Source: Lactobacillus sp.
GTDB taxonomy: Bacteria > Bacillota > Bacilli > Lactobacillales > Lactobacillaceae
Length of the DNA stretch: 53,128 nt
Assembly (NCBI GenBank): GCA_022484695.1
Contig: JAKVKU010000017.1
Coordinates: forward strand, 1 to 53,128
Reading direction: 5' to 3'
Positions 34,498-43,170 of this stretch are shown piece by piece; position 1 is the stretch's first letter, and each line of letters opens with the position of its first letter. Made by a program: the position numbers and the translations under genes. The notes under the pieces are model-generated. The model was given only the letters and a program-made list of their open reading frames with translations. It was not told the DNA's origin and ran no database searches.

Positions 34498-36007
34498 AAT
34501 TCTGGCTACGATTCAAATCACTTGTTGCTAAATAATCAGCTAACCAGTCTTCTAATGTTTGAATATCTTGACCGTACTGCCGATCTGAAGTAATTGGAGA
34601 TATGGTTTTTCGGATTTCAGTGTAAAAATCACCCAATTCAGTCCCAAGACTTTTTGCCGCATCACTCCCATACCGCAAATACAATGCCTGAATCGCATTG
34701 TACAGCTCCAAGGCTAAAAGGGTTTGTAAATACTTGTTAATCTGTCTCAAACTTGCGCCAATGAGCGGTAAATTTGATTGATGATCTTCAATATCACCTG
34801 CTAAGCCGTAGAATTCATTTGAGATAGGATACGCCAATTGGCGAATCCGAACATCTAAATCAACGGCCAATTTCTGCAGGGTTTGTAACCCAAACTGTGT
34901 GCCATCTTGTTGAATTAAAAAACGAGGTAAAGCGGTTATTTCTGGATTATTCAGATGTTTGATCCGTTGCACAATTGTGCGGGACAAATGGGTGATGCCC
35001 TGGATAACTGTCTCTAAAGCTAACGCAACATCAATAACTTCAAAGTTACCCGTGGAAAGAATGAAGCCACTTTTGGCGTCCACCATGGGATTATCATCTG
35101 AGCCTTGTAAGTAGTCATCTATGACCGTGATGGCATTGGCAATAGTTCGCCCGATGGCGCCGGCAATGTGCGTTGCCGATCGGAAACTAATAGGGTCTTG
35201 CACTTGGCGTCTGACATGGTAATTCCATAACACACTGGGTTTCAAGAGCGCTTTAAGGTCATTAGCCGCTTGATTTTGATAAGCATTATGATTGGCCTGT
35301 AATACCGATTTTAAAATTGGCGTAATATTAGCATCTAATGCGACCATACTCAAGGCTAGCGTTTGCGTCTGTAACTGCATCAATTTTTGAAGTTTATCTA
35401 ACTCAGCAACCGCCTGTCCAATGCCATAAGTGTTTGAACTTAAAAGGGATAAAGCATCTTTTGGTCCCAGTGTAATTGGCTGAATATTTAGTTGTTCAAA
35501 GGCTACACTCGTTTTTACCAAGCGCCCAGCTAACCAAACTTGGCCTTGGCCACTGACGACCTCAGCCAAATAGGATAAAATCCCGATATCGGCCTCGCCA
35601 ATAGAACCATAACTTGGTAACGCTGGAATAACATCTTGATTGAAAAGCTGCATTAATAATTCGGGTATTTCAGGACTTATCCCAGTGTAGCCCTGAGCCA
35701 GTTGATTAATACGAATCAATAAAATGATTTTCGAGAGTCGCGGTGATAATAATGGCCCTGTACCAATCAAGTGCGAGGTCACCAAATTCTGATTAAACTG
35801 AACCAACAAATCAGACTGGATCGATAAATCCTTGTTTTGACCAACACCAGTATTAAGGCCATAAACACTTTGGGTGGTTTCTAAAACAATGTTCCGATTT
35901 GTTTTTAGCTTAGCAATTGCCTGCTTTGAAATCCGAACCGGTTGTTCTTCGGCAATAATCGCAAAAATACGTGCATAGGTTAACTCAAAACCGGTTAGTT
36001 CAATCAT
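34496..36007 (-). CDS. Ergothionase-like lyase (MIO-less HutH/PAL-family protein)
   Basis: 503 residues from ATG 36007, overlapping the previous gene by eight bases (ATGATTGA). The fold is that of aromatic amino acid lyases: SVYGLNTGVG (Tyr49), SHLIGTG (His79), GSDDNPMVD (302-310) and IEDHQSN. But the tripeptide that forms the MIO cofactor in histidine lyase, Ala-Ser-Gly after GSxG, is Glu138-Ala139-Asp140, and the catalytic Tyr of QDPYSLR is Ile273 (QDPISFR). It cannot be a normal histidine ammonia-lyase. Ergothionases are MIO-less members of this superfamily that split ergothioneine into thiourocanate and trimethylamine; the trimethylammonium group leaves without MIO help. The neighbours fit that pathway. 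Last gene of the operon. Confidence 0.8.
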   Translation of the reverse strand: MIELTGFELTYARIFAIIAEEQPVRISKQAIAKLKTNRNIVLETTQSVYGLNTGVGQNKDLSIQSDLLVQFNQNLVTSHLIGTGPLLSPRLSKIILLIRINQLAQGYTGISPEIPELLMQLFNQDVIPALPSYGSIGEADIGILSYLAEVVSGQGQVWLAGRLVKTSVAFEQLNIQPITLGPKDALSLLSSNTYGIGQAVAELDKLQKLMQLQTQTLALSMVALDANITPILKSVLQANHNAYQNQAANDLKALLKPSVLWNYHVRRQVQDPISFRSATHIAGAIGRTIANAITVIDDYLQGSDDNPMVDAKSGFILSTGNFEVIDVALALETVIQGITHLSRTIVQRIKHLNNPEITALPRFLIQQDGTQFGLQTLQKLAVDLDVRIRQLAYPISNEFYGLAGDIEDHQSNLPLIGASLRQINKYLQTLLALELYNAIQALYLRYGSDAAKSLGTELGDFYTEIRKTISPITSDRQYGQDIQTLEDWLADYLATSDLNRSQN

Positions 36008-37649
36008 GATACTCATGGGTGTCAATGCGATGGACACCCTTTTGTGCAATTTCTTGAAGTGAGGCGTCATAGCCAGCATCCGCATAGCGCAATAGGCCTA
36101 AAGAAGTATCGTTATCAAATGCTAATTTCAACCGATTAGCAGCCTCTGGCGTCCCATCAGCGACAACTGTAACACCAGCACTTTGCATATAACCGGCATA
36201 ACCGCCACCTCCGGAATGAATTGCCACTAAATCAGCCTTCGAAGACGCCATTACCATGGCATTGATCAAGGGCCAATCAGCAATAGCATCACTGCCATCC
36301 TTGAGATTCTCAGTCATGATATTAGGATGGGCCATGGCGCCTGCGTCCAAGTGATCACGGGTAAAGGCCACGGGTGCCGTAAGCTTGCCGGCAGCCACAA
36401 GGTCATTGACCGCCAAAGCTAACTTAGTTCGCTGACCGTGCCCTAACCAACCAATTCGAGCTGGTAAACCTTGAAATGGTACATATTCATTAGCTTTGGT
36501 GATCCAATCAGTAATTAAATCATTATCTGCGAAGGTTTCCAATAAGTAATCATCAATCAATTTAATATCTTGCGCATCCCCTGACAGAGCAATCCAGCGA
36601 AAAGGCCCAATGGCTTTCACAAATAGGTCCCGTAAAAAGGCTTCAGTGAAGATGGGGATGTCAAAAGCGTCGGTGACCCCAAATTGTTGGGCTTGTGTGC
36701 GAATATTATTGCCGTTATCAAAGACAATACTGCCACGCTTTTGAAACTCAAGTTCAGAACGGACTTCATGGGCAATAGAATTACCGGCATCTTGACTCAA
36801 TTTTTCTGGGTTTTCCTGTCGCGTTCTCGCGACGTCAGCCAAACTATAGCCCTCAGGAATATAACCATATAATAAATCCTGGGCAGCAGTTTGGTCGGAA
36901 ACAATGTCAGGTAAAATGTTTTGATCCAAGATTTCCTGATAAATAGTCGCCGCATTGCCTAATAAACCAACGGAGATAGCTTGCTTATTGGCAATTGCCT
37001 TATTAATTAAGGTCAAAGCTTCGGACAAGGTATGGGCTTTATGTTGTAAATAACCGGTCTCAATACGCTTGTCAATATGGGCTTCATTGGCTTCAACCAC
37101 TAAAATTGCTGCGTCAGCCATGTACCCGGCTAGGGGTTGAGAACCACCCATACCACCCAATCCTGCGGTTAGAATAAATTTACCCTTCAGTGAATCTTCA
37201 AAATGTTTGTGGGCAATAATTCTAAAGATTTCATAAGTCCCTTGAACTACCCCTTGAGAACCAATATATTGCCAATCACCGGCCGTCAGTCCACCCCACG
37301 TGATTAAATTTTGATCATACAATTTATACCAATAATCAGCATTGGACCAATGCCCCACCAAATTTGAATTTGCCAAAATCACAATTGGCGCATCTTCATG
37401 GGTCTTTAATATGCCGATGGGCTTGCCTGATTGTACAATTAAGGTTTCGTCAACCTCAAGCTTTAATAAGGCAGCAACGATGCCACGATAGGCGGGCCAA
37501 TCCCGGGCGGCCTTTCCTAAGGCCCCGTAGACCACTAAATTATCTTGATCTTCTGCATTTTCAAGATTATTCTCTAATAACCTTAAGATCGCCTCTTGCC
37601 GCCATCCCTTGGCTCTTAGTGTATTGCCGCGTTGTGCTTTGATGACCAT
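36000..37649 (-). CDS. Urocanase-family hydratase, probably thiourocanate hydratase
   Basis: 549 residues with AGGAGG before ATG. Urocanase family: IVQSGKPIGILKTHEDAPIVILANSN, GGLTAGDWQYIGSQGVVQGTYE, LTAGLGGMGGSQPLAGYM (NAD binding) and RDHLDAGAMAHPN. Differences from classical HutU stand out: HSGGGGYAGYMQSAG where HutU has HHGGGVGMGYS, and GRIGWLGHG-type variation near residue 400. Classical HutU hydrates urocanate using tightly bound NAD. Because the next gene is an MIO-less lyase and hutI/hutG are absent, the substrate is inferred to be 2-thiourocanate, giving 3-(5-oxo-2-thioxoimidazolidin-4-yl)propionate. Classical urocanase remains the alternative. Confidence 0.75.
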   Translation of the reverse strand: MVIKAQRGNTLRAKGWRQEAILRLLENNLENAEDQDNLVVYGALGKAARDWPAYRGIVAALLKLEVDETLIVQSGKPIGILKTHEDAPIVILANSNLVGHWSNADYWYKLYDQNLITWGGLTAGDWQYIGSQGVVQGTYEIFRIIAHKHFEDSLKGKFILTAGLGGMGGSQPLAGYMADAAILVVEANEAHIDKRIETGYLQHKAHTLSEALTLINKAIANKQAISVGLLGNAATIYQEILDQNILPDIVSDQTAAQDLLYGYIPEGYSLADVARTRQENPEKLSQDAGNSIAHEVRSELEFQKRGSIVFDNGNNIRTQAQQFGVTDAFDIPIFTEAFLRDLFVKAIGPFRWIALSGDAQDIKLIDDYLLETFADNDLITDWITKANEYVPFQGLPARIGWLGHGQRTKLALAVNDLVAAGKLTAPVAFTRDHLDAGAMAHPNIMTENLKDGSDAIADWPLINAMVMASSKADLVAIHSGGGGYAGYMQSAGVTVVADGTPEAANRLKLAFDNDTSLGLLRYADAGYDASLQEIAQKGVHRIDTHEYHD

Positions 37650-37673
37650 AAATATAGCCTCCTAATTGATAAC

Positions 37674-38306
37674 TTACAAAGTACCATTAATATAAGCTAA
37701 GGAAAGTGTTTGTAATTTTTCTAAACCAAAATTTACTAGAATTGCAAATAACGAAATCACAATTGACCCCACAACCACTTCGGTATAGTTGTTTTGATTC
37801 AAGCCGTTGAACAGCATCGTTCCTAAGCCCCCAGCATTGATATAGCTGGCAATTGTGGCAATCCCAATTGTTGAAATTGTCGCAATGCGAATACCGGCTA
37901 AAATCGTCGGTAAAGCGTATAGCGTTTTAAATTTAACAATAATCGCCCACTTGTTGTAGCCTAAGGATTTGGCGGCTTCAATCACATTAGGATCCACTTG
38001 CTGATACCCAACGATGGTATTGCGAATGATCACAAATAGTGTATAAGCCACTAAGGCAACAATTGCCGGTAATAAACCCAAGCCAAAAATAGGAATTAAC
38101 ATTACAAAGAAGGCCAAGCTGGGAATAGTATAAATTAAACTGAAAAACGGCATTAAAATTTTACTGATTTTTTTATGCACTGCTAAAAAATAGCCGATCG
38201 GCACAGCTAAAGCCGTTGCAATCAAAATCGTTATCGCTGTGATTAAAACGTGTTGCCCGGTAAGTTGGATAATCATCTGCCAATTTTGGCCAAGGTATTT
38301 AATCAT
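37674..38306 (-). CDS. OpuC/ProW-type ABC permease (ergothioneine or betaine importer, subunit 2)
   Basis: 210 residues, about six membrane segments, GGAGG before ATG. Signature EAAKSLGYNKWAIIVKFKTLYALPTILAGIRIATISTIGIA is the EAA loop of quaternary-amine permeases, with ASYINAGGLGTMLFNG. It starts three bases after the ATPase stop. Pairs with the permease at 40219. Confidence 0.88.
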   Translation of the reverse strand: MIKYLGQNWQMIIQLTGQHVLITAITILIATALAVPIGYFLAVHKKISKILMPFFSLIYTIPSLAFFVMLIPIFGLGLLPAIVALVAYTLFVIIRNTIVGYQQVDPNVIEAAKSLGYNKWAIIVKFKTLYALPTILAGIRIATISTIGIATIASYINAGGLGTMLFNGLNQNNYTEVVVGSIVISLFAILVNFGLEKLQTLSLAYINGTL

Positions 38307-38309
38307 GAA

Positions 38310-39275
38310 TCAGGCCTCCATTAAATTGGCAATCTGCTGATAATGAATATGGCCAACTCTTGCCTTATCTTTGTCTAGTACCGTCACCGGCCGCTCTGGA
38401 TTTTTAAGCAATATGGCAATCACATCAGCTAGAATCGTATCCGCTGAAACAGCAGCTGCCGCATCTGATTGGGCTGCTTGCCAATCCGTCACCAATGCCC
38501 CAGCATTAAGATAACGCCATTGAGCTAATCGCTGTTTAACGCCTAGAAATTCAGCGACAAAATCGTTGCTGGGCTTCAAAAACAATTCATTTTTTGAAGC
38601 AAACTGTTGGATACGGCCATCTTTGATCAGCATGGTCCGGTCCCCTAATTTTAAAGCTTCATCAATATCATGGGTCACAAATATAATGGTTTTTTGCGTT
38701 TGCCTTTGAATATTTAACAAAGCATTTTGTAAAAGCGTCCGGTTGATGGCATCAATAGCGCCAAAGGGTTCATCCATGAGCAATATTTTAGGATCAGCGG
38801 CTAAAGCCCGGGCAATCCCCACCCGTTGCTGTTCACCACCAGATAATTGATGCGGATGCCGCCCTTTGTATTTGTCGGGCTCTAACTGGACCAGGGTCAA
38901 CATTTCATCTACCCTTTTTTGAGTTTTGCGTTTGTCCCACTTCAAAATATTACAAACCGTCGCAATATTTTGAGCAACGGTACGATGTTCGAATAAACCA
39001 TGTTGTTGAATCACATAGCCAATGCCTTGCCGTAACTTATCCACATTTTGCGCGTGGGTATTTTGGCCGTCCACAAAAATTTGCCCAGAAGTCGGTTCAT
39101 AAAGCCGATTGATCATCTTCATCAATGTCGTTTTACCAGATCCAGATGTCCCTAATATGGTAACGAACTCCCCGGCGTACGCCGTAAAAGAGACGTTATC
39201 AACTGAAGGTGCTTGATCTTTTGAGAATTTCTTAGTGACATTTTCGACTTGAATCATCGGTTTTGTTTTATCCAT
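38310..39275 (-). CDS. OpuCA/ProV-type ABC ATPase
   Basis: 321 residues. Walker A GTSGSGKTT, YVIQQHGLFEHRTVAQNI (typical of betaine importers), signature LSGGEQQRVGIARAL, Walker B ILLMDEPFGAID, H-loop VTHD. About 75 residues after the ATPase domain form a short CBS-like tail (RPVTVLDKDKARVGHI), shorter than the tandem CBS of classic OpuCA. Energises the permeases at 37674 and 40219. Confidence 0.9.
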   Translation of the reverse strand: MDKTKPMIQVENVTKKFSKDQAPSVDNVSFTAYAGEFVTILGTSGSGKTTLMKMINRLYEPTSGQIFVDGQNTHAQNVDKLRQGIGYVIQQHGLFEHRTVAQNIATVCNILKWDKRKTQKRVDEMLTLVQLEPDKYKGRHPHQLSGGEQQRVGIARALAADPKILLMDEPFGAIDAINRTLLQNALLNIQRQTQKTIIFVTHDIDEALKLGDRTMLIKDGRIQQFASKNELFLKPSNDFVAEFLGVKQRLAQWRYLNAGALVTDWQAAQSDAAAAVSADTILADVIAILLKNPERPVTVLDKDKARVGHIHYQQIANLMEA

Positions 39276-39293
39276 GGTTAACGCTCCTCAAAA

Positions 39294-40202
39294 TTATTTC
39301 AATCCATTTTGTTCAATGAATTCCTTAGCAACGGTTTGATATTTCTCATGATCCACATCCACTTTAGCATTCAGTTTTTGTAACTGTTCCGTCGTAATTT
39401 TTGTATCGACTTTATTCAAAAGTGTTTTGACCTTAGGATCAGATTTCAAAACTGCTTTACGAATAACCGGTGCTACGAAATAATGGGGGTAAAATTTCTT
39501 GTTATCTGTTAACAATACAAGTTTCTTATTCGTTAGCTGCCCATCTGTTGTAAAGCCAACGGTTACATCCGCTTTGTCATCAAATAACGCATTGTAGCGC
39601 ACGCCATTGTCTACGATTGAGGTTGACTTGAAATTGAAACCACCATATGCTTTTTGTAATCCTGAAAGCCCATCTGCACGGCCTTTAAATTCGGCAGTGG
39701 AGGCAAATCTTAATTTACTGGCCTGTTTGGCTAGATTCGAAAATGTTTTGATATTGTATTTCTTAGCGGCCGCGCTGGTGATCACTAAAGCTTGGCTGTT
39801 ATTTGCCGTGGTGGGTTTTAACCATTCCAAATCCCATTTTGCATAAGATTTGTTCAAAGTGGTCAATACCTTAGCGTCATTATGACTGGCCTTATTTTTT
39901 AAAATATCCACATAACCGGTACCTGTATATTCTGGATATACATCAATGGAGCCTTTCTTTAAGGCACTGTGAGCCACAAAGGTCCCAGCTAAGTTCAACT
40001 TTCTTTGAACCTTGATACCGTTGTCACTTAATACTTGGGCATAAATTTCACCAATAATTAAGTTTTCTGTGAAGTTCTTCGAACCTATAATTACTGTTTT
40101 ACTGGCAGCATCTGCTTTTTGACTGCTAAAAGTACTAATTGGTACCAACGCCAAGATTAAGCTCAAGAAGATGAGTAAAGTTTTTCGTAATTTTAAATGC
40201 AT
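39294..40202 (-). CDS. OpuCC/EgtU-type substrate-binding protein, not lipidated
   Basis: 302 residues. VIIGSKNFTENLIIGEIYAQ, DVYPEYTGTGYVDIL and VGFTTDGQL identify the quaternary-amine binding family, which also includes ergothioneine-binding EgtU domains. The signal (MHLKLRKTLLIFLSL..., cleavage near ADA/A) has no lipobox Cys, unusual for a Gram-positive binding protein, so the protein may be released or held by an uncleaved signal. GGAGGG lies six bases before ATG. Ergothioneine is a histidine betaine, so this protein is the best candidate for its capture. Confidence 0.85.
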   Translation of the reverse strand: MHLKLRKTLLIFLSLILALVPISTFSSQKADAASKTVIIGSKNFTENLIIGEIYAQVLSDNGIKVQRKLNLAGTFVAHSALKKGSIDVYPEYTGTGYVDILKNKASHNDAKVLTTLNKSYAKWDLEWLKPTTANNSQALVITSAAAKKYNIKTFSNLAKQASKLRFASTAEFKGRADGLSGLQKAYGGFNFKSTSIVDNGVRYNALFDDKADVTVGFTTDGQLTNKKLVLLTDNKKFYPHYFVAPVIRKAVLKSDPKVKTLLNKVDTKITTEQLQKLNAKVDVDHEKYQTVAKEFIEQNGLK

Positions 40203-40218
40203 GTTGTACCCTCCATTT

Positions 40219-40869
40219 TTATCCTAATTCACCGTGTTTTCGTCTTAAATAAAATTCCAATACTGAAAAAACAATCTCTGAAGCTAATGCGATCAATGTG
40301 ACTGGAATAGCACCCACCAACATAATATTGACGTCATACATACTCATACCCATGATGATATACGTCCCCAGACCACCACCACCGATAAAGGCAGCTAATG
40401 TGGCAGAACTAATCACCTCAATAGCTGATAGTCGAACGCCAGCCACGATAGAACTTGCGGCTAAAGGCAATTCGATCTTGTACAAGCGCCGAGTTCGTCC
40501 CATCCCCATACCGTCAGCAGCCTCAAGGGTATTGGGATTGATCTGGCGCAGGCCAGAATAGGTATTTAACATTATTGGTGGAATGGCCAGAATCGTTAAT
40601 GCCAGTAAAGCTGGGTAAAACCCCATCCCCATTAAAGGTAGGACCAATACTAAAATTGCTAGAGATGGAATAACTCGAATACCATTGAAAAAACCGATAA
40701 TACGATTCCCAATTTTTAGATGGTGCGCAGCATAAATGCCTGCTGTGATGCCGATAGTTGTTGCAATCAAAAGTGCAATGATGCTTAGGCGCAGGTGCAC
40801 ACTTAAATTACCCACAAAATCAGCACGATTTGTTTGAATATATTCAATTAAACTATTGAGCCATTTCAT
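40219..40869 (-). CDS. OpuC/ProW-type ABC permease (subunit 1)
   Basis: 216 residues from ATG 40869 (AAAGGGG upstream), overlapping the ATPase at 40853 by 17 bases. About six membrane segments; LEAADGMGMGRTRRLYKIELPLAASSIVAGVRLSAIEVISSATLAAFIGGGGLG is split by the family EAA loop. Two different permeases flanking the SBP and ATPase is the OpuC layout. Confidence 0.88.
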   Translation of the reverse strand: MKWLNSLIEYIQTNRADFVGNLSVHLRLSIIALLIATTIGITAGIYAAHHLKIGNRIIGFFNGIRVIPSLAILVLVLPLMGMGFYPALLALTILAIPPIMLNTYSGLRQINPNTLEAADGMGMGRTRRLYKIELPLAASSIVAGVRLSAIEVISSATLAAFIGGGGLGTYIIMGMSMYDVNIMLVGAIPVTLIALASEIVFSVLEFYLRRKHGELG

Positions 40870-41674
40870 GATTAGACCCCTTTTGTTCCAAGGCGTGTAA
40901 GACAATTCGATGATCTAATTTATTGATGAATTCCTTGACCCGACTATCATCAGCTTGATTAGCCAATTGCGTAGGACTGCCCAAAAATTGAATTCGCCCA
41001 TGTTCGATGAAAACCACCCGATCAGAAGCTTGTTGCGTGAAGGCCATTTCATGCGTGACCACGACCATCGTAATACCAGCCGCTTTTAGCCGTAACATCA
41101 CTGTCAAGACCTCATTAACCATCTCCGGGTCCAGCGCACTAGTAGGTTCATCAAAAAGCAAAACTTCAGGGTGCATCATTAAAGCTCGAGCAATTGCTAC
41201 CCGTTGCTGTTGTCCGCCAGATAATTGACTAGGATACTGGTTTTGAAAGTCTAGTAGGCCGACAAGTTCTAAAAAATGTTGGGCATCTTGATAGGCAATC
41301 TTTGCCGGCTGTTTTAAAATTCGTTTTGGGGCATCTGTCAAATTCTGCAATACAGTGCGATTCGCAAATAAATTAAAATGTTGAAAAACCATGCCAATTT
41401 TAGTGCGAAACTTTGGCAAAGACGCTTCGCTTCTGTGTGTCAGTCGTCCCTTTGAATTTACTTGAAAGTCCACTAACTCATTGTTAAACGCCAATTGTCC
41501 TGAGGATGGGACTTCTAACAAATTTAAACAACGAATCAACGTTGACTTACCACTACCTGATGGGCCAATTATCGTGACTAATTCACCTGTCGCAATCGAC
41601 AAATTAATATCTGATAATATTTCTTTATCCCCAAAGGATTTATGTAATCCTATTAATTTAATTTTTGTCGTCAT
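40853..41674 (-). CDS. Polar amino acid ABC importer, ATPase (GlnQ/HisP type)
   Basis: 273 residues. Walker A GPSGSGKST, MVFQHFNLFANRTVLQN, signature LSGGQQQRVAIARAL, Walker B VLLFDEPTSALDPE, H-loop VTHEM. Two bases separate it from the permease upstream. The last 20 residues extend over the start of the next gene. Forms an importer with 41677 and 42361. Confidence 0.93.
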   Translation of the reverse strand: MTTKIKLIGLHKSFGDKEILSDINLSIATGELVTIIGPSGSGKSTLIRCLNLLEVPSSGQLAFNNELVDFQVNSKGRLTHRSEASLPKFRTKIGMVFQHFNLFANRTVLQNLTDAPKRILKQPAKIAYQDAQHFLELVGLLDFQNQYPSQLSGGQQQRVAIARALMMHPEVLLFDEPTSALDPEMVNEVLTVMLRLKAAGITMVVVTHEMAFTQQASDRVVFIEHGRIQFLGSPTQLANQADDSRVKEFINKLDHRIVLHALEQKGSNHEMAQ

Positions 41675-41676
41675 AT

Positions 41677-42336
41677 TTAGCCCACCGTCAATCCCATCGT
41701 GTTATACCGCTTTTCCAGACCCCATTGAATGACCATAAATATGCTACATAGCAACAGATAAAGAACAGCGGCAACGCCTAAGGTCTCCCAAGTTTTGTAA
41801 GTGGAAGAATATAAATTAGAAGCTTTCAACATTAAATCAGGTACTGTAATAACCGAAACTTGGGCGGATTCTTTCAATAAAGCAATGGCATTGGACACAT
41901 AAGTTGGTGATGTGATTTTTACCACTTGAGGTAATTTAATATAAAACATAATCTGCCAAGATTTATAACCTAAAGCTTTGGCGGCCTCTACTTGTCCCGG
42001 ATCAATTGCCCGAAAACCTGAACGAAAGATCTCGGCTACAAAAGCACTACCGTTAATCGTCAAGCCTAATAACCCAGCACCAAATGCAGATAACTTAATG
42101 CCAAACGGTGCTGAGTAGTATAGTAAGAACAATAAAATCATCACCGGAATACCTCGGACAAACCAATTGTAAGTCGCTGCAATGCGACGAATGGTTGCGA
42201 CTTTAGATATGCGCATCAAGGCAATAAAGAACCCTGCCACGGTTGCAATCCCTAAAGCTAATACCGAAATCAGTAACGTCATGCCCATACCATTGACAAG
42301 TAGCGGTAAATTTTGTTGCACCATTTTCCAATCCAT
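41677..42336 (-). CDS. Polar amino acid ABC importer, permease
   Basis: 219 residues from ATG 42336; GGAAGGG is nine bases upstream, while the ATG at 42345 touches it. His/Glu/Gln/Arg family: NWFVRGIPVMILLFLLYY, EIFRSGFRAIDPGQVEAAKALGY (EAA loop). About five membrane segments. One permease only, so probably a homodimer. Confidence 0.92.
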   Translation of the reverse strand: MDWKMVQQNLPLLVNGMGMTLLISVLALGIATVAGFFIALMRISKVATIRRIAATYNWFVRGIPVMILLFLLYYSAPFGIKLSAFGAGLLGLTINGSAFVAEIFRSGFRAIDPGQVEAAKALGYKSWQIMFYIKLPQVVKITSPTYVSNAIALLKESAQVSVITVPDLMLKASNLYSSTYKTWETLGVAAVLYLLLCSIFMVIQWGLEKRYNTMGLTVG

Positions 42337-42360
42337 TGGTATCATCCCTTCCGCTAATTG

Positions 42361-43170
42361 CTATTTCAAATCTTGACTAGTTACTTGTAAATATTGTTTT
42401 TGCAGTTTAGTCAGTTGGCCATTTTTTTGTTCTTTTTCGATGGCCGCATTAATTTTGCTGGCTAGGGCATTGTTGCCTTTTTTTAATGCCACATCGATAT
42501 CATATGAACGATAGGGTTTGCCTGCTAGTTTAAAATCCTTACCATCCGGTGCCGTTTTAATATAATGTTTGGCACTTACAATACCGATCGAGACGACATC
42601 AATTCGGCCGAGTTTTAAATCCTTAAAGGCATCAACAGGTGCTTTATACTCCTTTAAATCTTTAAAACCACCAATCGCTTGAACATCAGCGGCAAAGGAA
42701 GAACCTGTCCCTGCCCCGACAACTTTACCTTTTATATCCGTCAAAGATTTGATGGTATTATTTGATTTTTTGACCACGGCAACGGTCCCATCAGCGGCAT
42801 AGGGTTTTGATAGTAATAGCTGTTTCTTTCGCTCGGGTGTTGCTTGCAAAGCCCCAAATAAAACATCAAATTTGCCATTATTGAGGGCTGGAATCAGCCC
42901 AGCAAACTGGCCCGGGGTAAACTTGGCTTTGACGCCCAAATCTTTAGCCACCAACTTTGCAACCGCAACATCATACCCGCCCAGCTTGCCACTGGCCGCT
43001 GTTGTTTGCCAAGGCGCATAATCGCCAGTTAACCCAATTGTTAAGGTCTTACTTGACTTGACACTAGACCAAGATGTATCTGCCGCTTGTACAAGTGCTG
43101 TGTTTTGGGTTTGAAATAGCAGCACAAGTGCTAGACCAAATCCTGCAATAATAAGCTGCCATCGTTTCAT
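42361..43170 (-). CDS. Polar amino acid ABC importer, substrate-binding protein, not lipidated
   Basis: 269 residues, family 3 binding protein: TLTIGLTGDYAPWQTT, LGGYDVAVAKLVAKDLGVKAKF, FAGLIPALNNGKFDVLFGALQATPERKK. The start overlaps the DUF917 stop by four bases. The signal MKRWQLIIAGFGLALVLLFQ (cleavage near VQA/A) has no lipobox Cys, like the other binding protein in this operon. Ligand not fixed; a pathway intermediate, ergothioneine, or histidine/glutamate are candidates. Confidence 0.88.
   Translation of the reverse strand: MKRWQLIIAGFGLALVLLFQTQNTALVQAADTSWSSVKSSKTLTIGLTGDYAPWQTTAASGKLGGYDVAVAKLVAKDLGVKAKFTPGQFAGLIPALNNGKFDVLFGALQATPERKKQLLLSKPYAADGTVAVVKKSNNTIKSLTDIKGKVVGAGTGSSFAADVQAIGGFKDLKEYKAPVDAFKDLKLGRIDVVSIGIVSAKHYIKTAPDGKDFKLAGKPYRSYDIDVALKKGNNALASKINAAIEKEQKNGQLTKLQKQYLQVTSQDLK

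Noticed and set aside
34496-37649. Classical histidine utilisation (hutH-hutU)
   Set aside because: The lyase lacks the MIO triad and catalytic Tyr, and hutI and hutG are absent from the operon.
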